Part shown: positions 58,123 through 64,000 of the stretch, piece after piece
Layout: every line of letters starts with the position of its first letter
Numbering within the stretch: position 1 is the first letter of the stretch
Assembly (NCBI GenBank): GCA_030386875.1
Contig: CM059560.1
Location: 24,546,683-24,610,682 of the forward strand
Length of the DNA stretch: 64,000 nucleotides
Reading direction: 5' to 3'
Source of the DNA: Morinoia aosen
Taxonomy: Eukaryota > Arthropoda > Malacostraca > Amphipoda > Talitridae
The notes under the pieces: model-generated
Database searches by the model: none
Told to the model about the DNA's origin: nothing
Seen by the model: the letters and a program-made list of their open reading frames with translations, nothing else
Translations under genes and position numbers: made by a program

Positions 58123-59968
58123 AGGCCGTTTTACACGTGCGGAGTTTTCAACGTCAATTGACTACAAGTGGACTGAACGCCGCCCATTTGCCTAACGCTC
58201 CGCCCACTTTTTGACTACTCACGATCGGGCAGTAGTCAACTGTGGCGATCAAGCATGTCTTGATTCTGTTGACAGCAGCTGCTAGCTTGCCGGTGGTAAT
58301 TAGGCGGCGAGTGCTTTGCGGGCAATTATTGTCGAGTATACACGATGGTGTTCCCTGGAGATGATGTTGGGATATTAATGGCGATGTATAAATACTCTCC
58401 TTGTATATTGAATACTAAATTGAAAGATTATGAAAATACAATCTAGAGATTATACGCAATAAATAAAATAACAAGGATAGTCGCTTTTAAAAGATCCATT
58501 ATCAGTTAGTTGTTTAATAAATAGAAAGACCTAAAATGATATATACAATTGAACGTTTCGACCACAGGGGTCATCTTCAGCATTAACAAAGATCTATGGA
58601 AAACAAAAAAATACATTTTATTCAAAAATAAGTGCAACAGTAAAAACAAATAAAAAGAAGGGGACGAAAAAGGATGGAGAACAATACTAACATGCTATTA
58701 ACAGAGAGAATGACGATTCAGTTTCATTTAAAATAGGTTTGTCTTTCATGTTAAAAAGAGATTCTGAAATACGAAGGTCTGATTGACTAGATGTGGTTCC
58801 TATTATCTGGAAGTCGTCCAAGCGGACTGGGAAGTCACACTTCTCGGCATGAGTGCGTACCGAAGAGTGAGGGGGAGAAGCAAGTGTGGTCGAAACGTTC
58901 AATTTTATATATCATTTTAGGTCTTTCTATTTATTAAACAACTGATAGTGGATCTTTTAAAAGCGACTATCCTCGCTATTTTATTTATTGTTAGACTTTT
59001 CAAAAAGCAAAACTAGATGTGTGAGATTATACGCATTGTGAAATTTTTCAAGTCTTCCAAATTATACAGTGAAAGCAGTAAAATCTAAAATTCGAACTAC
59101 AGGAATGAAAATATGGTCTTGAAGTAAATAAAAAATTTGGTTCTGGTACTGACGACGCATTGACGATCTTCTCTTCTCTGCTTTTTGAAAGATGTTTGCG
59201 GTAACTTAGCTTCACAATCTAGCTCCTGGTGGGATGGAGTTTCTCATTATTGCCGAATTTCTTCAGTCACTTTTTTGTGGAGAAGGTGCGCGGCAAGTGC
59301 CATACGTGCGGTTATTGTCGAGTATACACAATGGTGTTCTCAGGAGATGATGTGATATTAATCGTAATATACAAAGACTCTTCATGTTTGTTGAATACTA
59401 AATTAGAAAAATATATAAATATGAACTTCAGGGATGATGGGGTATTGGAAAATTTCTGAGTCTCTCAAATTATACTGTGAAAGCAACAAAATCTAAAATT
59501 CAAACTTTGGAACTGAAAATATGGTCTTTAAGAAAATAACAAATTTTGTTCTGGAACTGACGACGTGTTCTTCAAAAATTGTGGCTGACGATCTTCTCAG
59601 CTTTTTGACAGATGTTTCCGGTAACGTAGCTTCCCAATCTAGCTCCTGGTGGGATGGAGTTTCTCATTATTTTCAAATTTTTCAGTCACTTCGTGGAGAA
59701 GCTACTGAAACATAGGTACTAAAAGCCATATAACTTTCAGCATAATCTCTCATCAGTACTTAGCTCTTGAAAAATAGATCTGTGGCTACCAAGAGTTGGT
59801 CTATCTTGTAGCTGCTCCCTTCGCTACATTGATTGCGTTGACTGCAAACGGTAACTACGTGTATAACCATCGGCTGCAGTTGCGCACGCAATTACTCTGA
59901 TGGGCGTGGCTTCATGTGAACACGAGTAGTCGATTGACGTTGAAAACTCCGCACGTGTAAAATGGCCT
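58123..59968. mobile_element. PIF/Harbinger-type element H5, 1,846 bp
   Basis: TIRs of 43 bp with two differences, beginning AGGCCGTTTTACACGTGCGG and (reversed) AGGCCATTTTACACGTGCGG, flanked by TTA (58120-58122, 59969-59971). The interior has a duplicated block (58330-58440 and 59315-59420) and a Penelope-like insertion. No transposase. Confidence 0.9.
58448..58992 (-). mobile_element. Penelope-like element fragment with inverted flanks
   Basis: The minus-strand frame at 58687-58902 (PPHSSVRTHAEKCDFPVRLD) is the end of a GIY-YIG endonuclease, as at 33325. ACGTTTCGACC...TCATCTTCAG near 58553 is a common Penelope 3' feature. About 105 bp at 58448-58558 recurs inverted at 58888-58992, framing the fragment. 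Confidence 0.75.
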
Positions 59969-59971
59969 TTA

Positions 59972-60119
59972 GTAGTGAGGAAATGCGCTTGCCACCGAAG
60001 TTGTGAGGAACCCCCACCATTGCTCTTTTATTCGCTTATTATTCGTTATATAGCCTTTTAAGTCTATTGACTTGACAGAAGCCTAAGACCCCTTACAGCG
60101 GAAGGCTATTAATAAAACC
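59972..60119. other. Junction segment before resumed L gene
   Basis: Contains GTTGTGAGGAACCCCCACC and AATAAAACC; possibly a solo LTR scrap of the BEL/Pao or unrelated. The junction with L cannot be fixed exactly. Confidence 0.35.
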
Positions 60120-60970
60120 TTAATAAGCCCGCAAAGGATCTTGGGCTTAGAGCAACGGCAAGAATTTCCACAAGCTGAAGGAGCAGGATCTTACCTGAGT
60201 TTATGCTTGCATGAGTTTTCTGAGGCAAATGGTCTGTACAATTCGAAAATCCATCCTGAGTCTGTCTCACATGCCTACAGTGGCACCTTGGTACCTCCAG
60301 AATTAGAGTCTGAACACAATGTGAAACTCAGAGTTAAGAACCTCCCTTACAAGCCCGTCTCATGTGCTGATCTTAATAAAAAGGAGACGTGGGTTGAACT
60401 AATTGATCAAGTAAAAAGTCATAAACGATCACCCACCCATGTCACCTGGGACATGGAGGGCTTTACCAAAAATCGCCCAAGACTCTTTGGATTGTTGGCT
60501 TATTTCTTGATGAAACTGAAGATCCAGCATGCAATTGTAAAAGTCCTCCTTAGTGATGTTGATGGGAACTTAGTCCCGCTTCTAAGTAGCACAGACGCAC
60601 AGCTCACCTGGAAATTGATAATACCACAGAAGAGCAACATTGCATCAGAAGAGTTCTTTCTAGTAGCATACCCAGATGGCAAACACACGGATGCTCCACT
60701 CAACTTACTGACTTAACTCTTTGTGGGAAGATTGGTCACTGGAATTCGCATCAACATCTCCCACTTCACGATGGCAATCCTCTGCTATGATAATGGATTG
60801 GGTTGATTCTGTCCCTGTTTGCAACAAAACCAGTCCACGCAAGCCCACTGGAAACTTAAAGACTAAACATGCTGTTAATGCTGTGTGCCAGCAACTCTTG
60901 ACAATTGTGGAGGAACTGGTGTTGTTTAAACATGGGCCTCACAACCCAGATTTCGCCTCGCACAGTGTCA
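60120..60970 (+). pseudogene. Endogenous viral L polymerase, methyltransferase end
   Basis: The L gene resumes with GLEQRQEFPQAEGAGSYLSL; GAGSYL is the glycine-rich SAM-binding motif of the mononegavirus methyltransferase. Then VTWDMEGF and LLSDVDGNL supply acidic residues expected of the catalytic tetrad region. A stop at 60714-60716 ends this frame. The neighbouring frame 60721-61104 continues with KHAVNAVCQQLLTIVEELVL, so a frameshift lies there. The right TIR begins at 60975, within or just after the L C-terminus. Confidence 0.8.
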
Positions 60971-60974
60971 CTGG

Positions 60975-62437
60975 ATCAGCTGTCGTGCAATCCTGGTCAG
61001 CGTGGCCGTCGTCGAGGGCTGCGTATTGTGCGGAGCTATTTTGGTTGACCGAAAGAGTGCCTGTAGGTACTGCTGAAGTTTGGCGCCGGAAGACCGTGGT
61101 GTAGTGTGGAGCGAATTGGTCACACCGTCAGGGGGAGCAGAGTTCGCCTCTTCGCCCGCTGACGTGTGACCTGACCATGGAAGCCTAACTCACCGTGGGC
61201 CGTGTTACTCCTCTCCGTCTTACGTCGAAGCACTGGATAGCACTGACGGGTACGTGGGTTGGTTGGCCATTGAGATTTGCTGTCAACGTATCAATTTCGT
61301 GCTCTGGTCAATTAGGGTGCAACGCCACACACGCATTCGAATAATAACTTTATAACCCAGAACTTGAAACCCTCTAACGCATACCCTATGACTGAAACCC
61401 TCTACCGCATACCCTATGACTGAAACCCTCTACCGCATACCCTATGACTGAAACCCTCTACCGTTAAACTTTTGACTGAAACCCTCTATCGTTAAACTTT
61501 TGACTGAAACCCTCTACCGTTAAACTTTTGACTGAAACCCTCTACCGTTAAACTTTTGACTGAAACCCTCTACCGTTAAACTTTTGACTGAAACCCTCTA
61601 CCGTTAAACTTTTGACTGAAACCCTCTACCGTTAAACTTTTGACTGAAACCCTCTACCGTTAAACTTTTGACTGAAACCCTCTACCGTTAAACTTTTGAC
61701 TGAAACCCTCTACCGTTAAACTTTTGACTGAAACCCTCTACCGTTAAACTTTTGACTGAAACCCTCTACCGTTAAACTTTTGACTGAAACCCTCTACCGT
61801 TAAACTTTTGACTGAAACCCTCTACCGTTAAACTTTTGACTGAAACCCTTCACCGTTAAACTTTTGACTGAAACCCTTCACCGTTAAACTTTTGACTGAA
61901 ACCCTCTACCGTTAAACTTTTGACTGAAACCCTCTACCGTTTAACTTTTGACTGAAACCCTCTACCGTTTAACTTTTGACTGAAACCCTCTACCGTTTAA
62001 CTTTTGACTGAAACCCTCTACCGTTTAACTTTTGACTGAAACCCTCTACAGTTTAACTTTTGACTGAAACCCTCTACCGTTTAACTTATGACTGAAACCT
62101 TCTAACGTATAACGTATAATTAGAATTGGAACGCAATTCCGCAGTCGATATATCAGCTGCCTCGGTAGGGGTTGAAGTTGTTCGGGTTTATTTCATATCC
62201 TTATAGGCTCAAGTCTTAGTTTTTCCCTACAGGCCGTTGGGTCTAGGTCTTTCGGGTCAAGCGGTGGGCGCTGGCGTGCGGCAGGAGCTGCGTGTTGTGC
62301 ACTCGGGCCCGATCAGTGCTACTCTTCGCCTATTGATTTGTTTGACTCTGTTGTTTACTGGTGTTACTAATCTTTCGTTGAATTCAATTAAAATTCTTAA
62401 TCCGCACTTTCTTTAACTCCACCATCAGTCTTTTTGT
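60975..62437 (-). repeat. Right TIR of the 18-kb element
   Basis: Inverted copy of the left TIR, without H2. It contains the empty H2 site at 61180-61195 and a longer 28-bp array. The outer end is CAGTCTTTTTGT at 62437, adjoining family-B sequence. Confidence 0.9.
61363..62112 (-). repeat. 28-bp tandem array in right TIR
   Basis: About 26 copies. On the plus strand the unit is ACCCTCTACCG then TTAAACTTTTGACTGAA. Inner-edge units read CGCATACCCTATG; units near 61940-62090 read GTTTAACTT; the outermost reverts to CGTATAACGTATAA, close to the left-arm unit. Confidence 0.95.
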
Positions 62438-62791
62438 TCGAAAGTCGCGACGTCATAAAGTACGAAATTTGACGAAAGAAGTCATTCCTTGGAATTTTTT
62501 GTGTTCTTCCCATTCAAACTAAAAGTGTGGAGTATGACCAGTTATTTTCTGGAATTTACAGGTACTTCTGCATCCAATGACACCAAAATCGTCACTTTAG
62601 CTCAGAAACTGTAGGAGATGTATTTTGACAACCACAAAATTTCGTTCACCATAAATATTTCGTTTTCTATGATTAAAATCACATTTTTCAGCGATAAAAA
62701 ATTATTTCTAATTGCATTTCATATCAGTATACCAAATTTCAAGCACTATGTTCAATAATAAAGAAAAATTTTTAAAGGGTTACTCTTCCCT
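62438..62791 (+). mobile_element. Repeat family B, copy B4, right half
   Basis: Begins TCGAAAGTCGCGACGTCATA, colinear with B1 at 23430, includes GCATCCAATG and CTCAGAAACTGTAGGAG, and ends GGGTTACTCTTCCCT followed by TAA (62792-62794). The TAA on both outer sides (also 43939-43941) is a Harbinger-like TSD for family B. Confidence 0.8.
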
Positions 62792-62794
62792 TAA

Positions 62795-63030
62795 AAGTGG
62801 TGGAAAAGAAGGGAGAATTTTCAGTCTATGGACAGTCAACGGGAGCAATTCCTATGTGGTAGGTCCTGGTTTCGGTGTCGCGGAATTCTTATGACCTGGC
62901 CTGCGCGACTCCCACTTTCACCAACCTAGCCAACGTACAAGCACGGGTGAAGGGCCGTTTCCCTATTCAATGTTCCGCCTCGCTATTCCAACCTCTCTCA
63001 GGAGCATCCAGGACTCGACTCAGCCAACAG
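62795..63030. other. Unassigned sequence
   Basis: No gene or repeat recognised; moderately GC-rich. Confidence 0.4.
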
Positions 63031-64000
63031 CAGGGTTGCCAGATAACTTCATGAATTTTAGGCCAAATTTTACCATGAAAAAAGCCAAAAAAGGCCAAAT
63101 TTATTTATAGGTAAACTAATATAGCAGGTAGATGCCCATAGAGCAGGGGTCTTCAAACTTTCCAGACTTAGGGCCATACTGATTACTCCAGTAAGTTCCA
63201 AGGGCCAAAAAACTTTTAATTTTCCTTTCATTATCTATAATTTTTAGAGTAGTCGCCGAGTACGCAGTCGGCTTAACCGTCGCGGGCCGGATTCAACACA
63301 CTGGCGGGCCGGATTTGGCCCGCGGGCCGTGGTTTGAAGACTCTTGCCTTAGAGTATCATAATTCTACTAGCCATTAAAAAAATCTTATTACAAAGGAAA
63401 AATAGACCTAACTTACCCTATTCTTCGAGGAATAACATAAATTACTTTGACTTTTCTTCCTCAGCAGAAGTTTGAGAGGTAGAAGCAGCTAGAGAGCTAG
63501 TTCCTTGGTTTCAGTTTGGCAAAAGATGCTCGATTTGATATTAGATTGCATTCTTGAAGCAACTTCGAAGTCCTTACAACAAAAGAACTATTGTTGAGAT
63601 GTGCTCGGATTTGCACTTTTTCATCTACCTTTCAAGTTCGTAATCTAATGTTGGGCTTTGTTTTGACTGCTATCACCATAGAAAACATTCTTCCAACAAT
63701 AGCATTGCTAGCGGGAGTCACCAGGCAATCAATGAGCGCACAACCTGAGAGTTCTTTAACCAAGTCAAAACTGCATGGTGTCTTTAGGAATCTCAACACC
63801 GCCAAAATGCCCTCCTGCTTCCAGTCTATGATACTGATTTTTCGGTACTGCGGCTCACTAATGTTGATACAATCCTGAGCTATATACAGCCTGTGCAAAC
63901 CTGCAAATTCTCCTTTGATTACTTGATTTGATATTCGCAAAGGATTTAATAACATTCAGCCAGATCTAGCTGATCCTGTTGGAGACTAGCTGATCCTGTT
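63031..64000 (-). mobile_element. hAT element, partial, with transposase C-terminus
   Basis: CAGGGTTGCCAGATAAC opens a hAT-type end at 63031. On the minus strand, 63955-63632 encodes FLKTPCSFDLVKELSGCALI and LVTPASNAIVGRMFSMV, the hATC dimerisation domain (TPASNA...R-FS). Stops follow downstream. The element runs off the window and has a MITE nested at 63144-63346. Confidence 0.75.
63144..63346. mobile_element. hAT MITE, 203 bp
   Basis: TIRs CAGGGGTCTTCAAACTTTCC and (reversed) CAAGAGTCTTCAAACCACGG. Flanks CCATAGAG and CCTTAGAG form an 8-bp TSD with one change. Internal GGGCCGGATTTGGCCCGC is typical of this MITE type. Confidence 0.9.

Larger units (their letters stand above)
44434..62437 (+). 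mobile_element. 18-kb TIR-bounded element carrying a viral L gene
   Basis: Ends ACAAGAAGACTGATGGTGGA and (reversed) ACAAAAAGACTGATGGTGGA. Very long TIRs (44434-47135 including a 1.57 kb insertion, and 60975-62437). Both contain 28-bp tandem arrays. The payload is one decayed mononegavirus-type L gene in the plus orientation. No transposase, N or glycoprotein gene is visible. It inserted in family-B copy B4, with TCAAAAGTC at the left flank and TCGAAAGTC at the right, a candidate 9-bp TSD. After removing later insertions it would be about 8-9 kb. Long TIRs plus a 9-bp TSD recall Mutator-like or Foldback/Galileo elements, but the superfamily is unproven. Confidence 0.8.

Noticed and set aside
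44434..62437. Polinton/Maverick or Teratorn-like virus-transposon hybrid
   Set aside because: Size and TIRs fit, but there is no DNA polymerase B, integrase, capsid, ATPase or piggyBac transposase; the payload is an RNA-virus L gene and later insertions.

Overview
The window is arthropod nuclear DNA, most likely from an insect with a large, transposon-rich genome. The evidence is AT-rich non-coding sequence, spliced exons with GT/AG borders, CCTAA-like tracts resembling the insect telomere repeat, and many typical arthropod mobile elements. There is no prokaryotic organisation and no rRNA, tRNA or CRISPR array that I can recognise. The only host gene I can support lies on the minus strand: three exons at 32448-32594, 16348-16500 and 14803-15053, all joined at phase-1 introns, encoding a cysteine-rich PAN/C-type-lectin-like protein. 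Its 15.9 kb intron is filled with mobile DNA.

Layout. 1-4050: LTR fragments, a head-to-head LTR palindrome, then three minisatellites (17, 46 and 20 bp units). 5088-10949: a PIF/Harbinger-type element carrying two tandem hAT copies. 11300-32600: the lectin-like gene with repeat families A and B, foldback elements, Harbinger and hAT MITEs, a microsatellite-rich tandem repeat, and Tc1 and mariner remnants. 33300-36110: a Penelope-like element split by a nearly intact DD41D mariner-type transposon. 37000-39240: a LINE endonuclease remnant split by a short LTR element. 40000-43900: hAT-like, foldback and P-element-like remnants.

The main discovery is at 44434-62437. An 18 kb segment has long terminal inverted repeats (about 1.1 and 1.46 kb of TIR sequence), each carrying its own array of a 28-bp repeat. 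Between the TIRs is essentially one gene: a decayed but nearly full-length L polymerase of a non-segmented negative-strand RNA virus (chuvirus-like at best guess), with RdRp motifs A, B and C, the capping HR motif and a methyltransferase domain. The TIR inner edges coincide with the ends of the L reading frame. The element sits inside a family-B Harbinger-type repeat (43942-62791), and about 9 bp of the host repeat occurs on both sides. It was later hit by a hAT (perfect 8-bp duplication), a BEL/Pao retrotransposon, several Harbinger elements and a Penelope fragment. One Harbinger element in the left TIR can be verified directly, because the right TIR preserves the empty site.

How the parts relate: almost everything is nested mobile DNA, up to about four insertions deep. 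Most boundaries were assigned from TIR pairs with matching target-site duplications. No element except the mariner-type transposase at 34085-35143 looks capable of encoding an intact enzyme.
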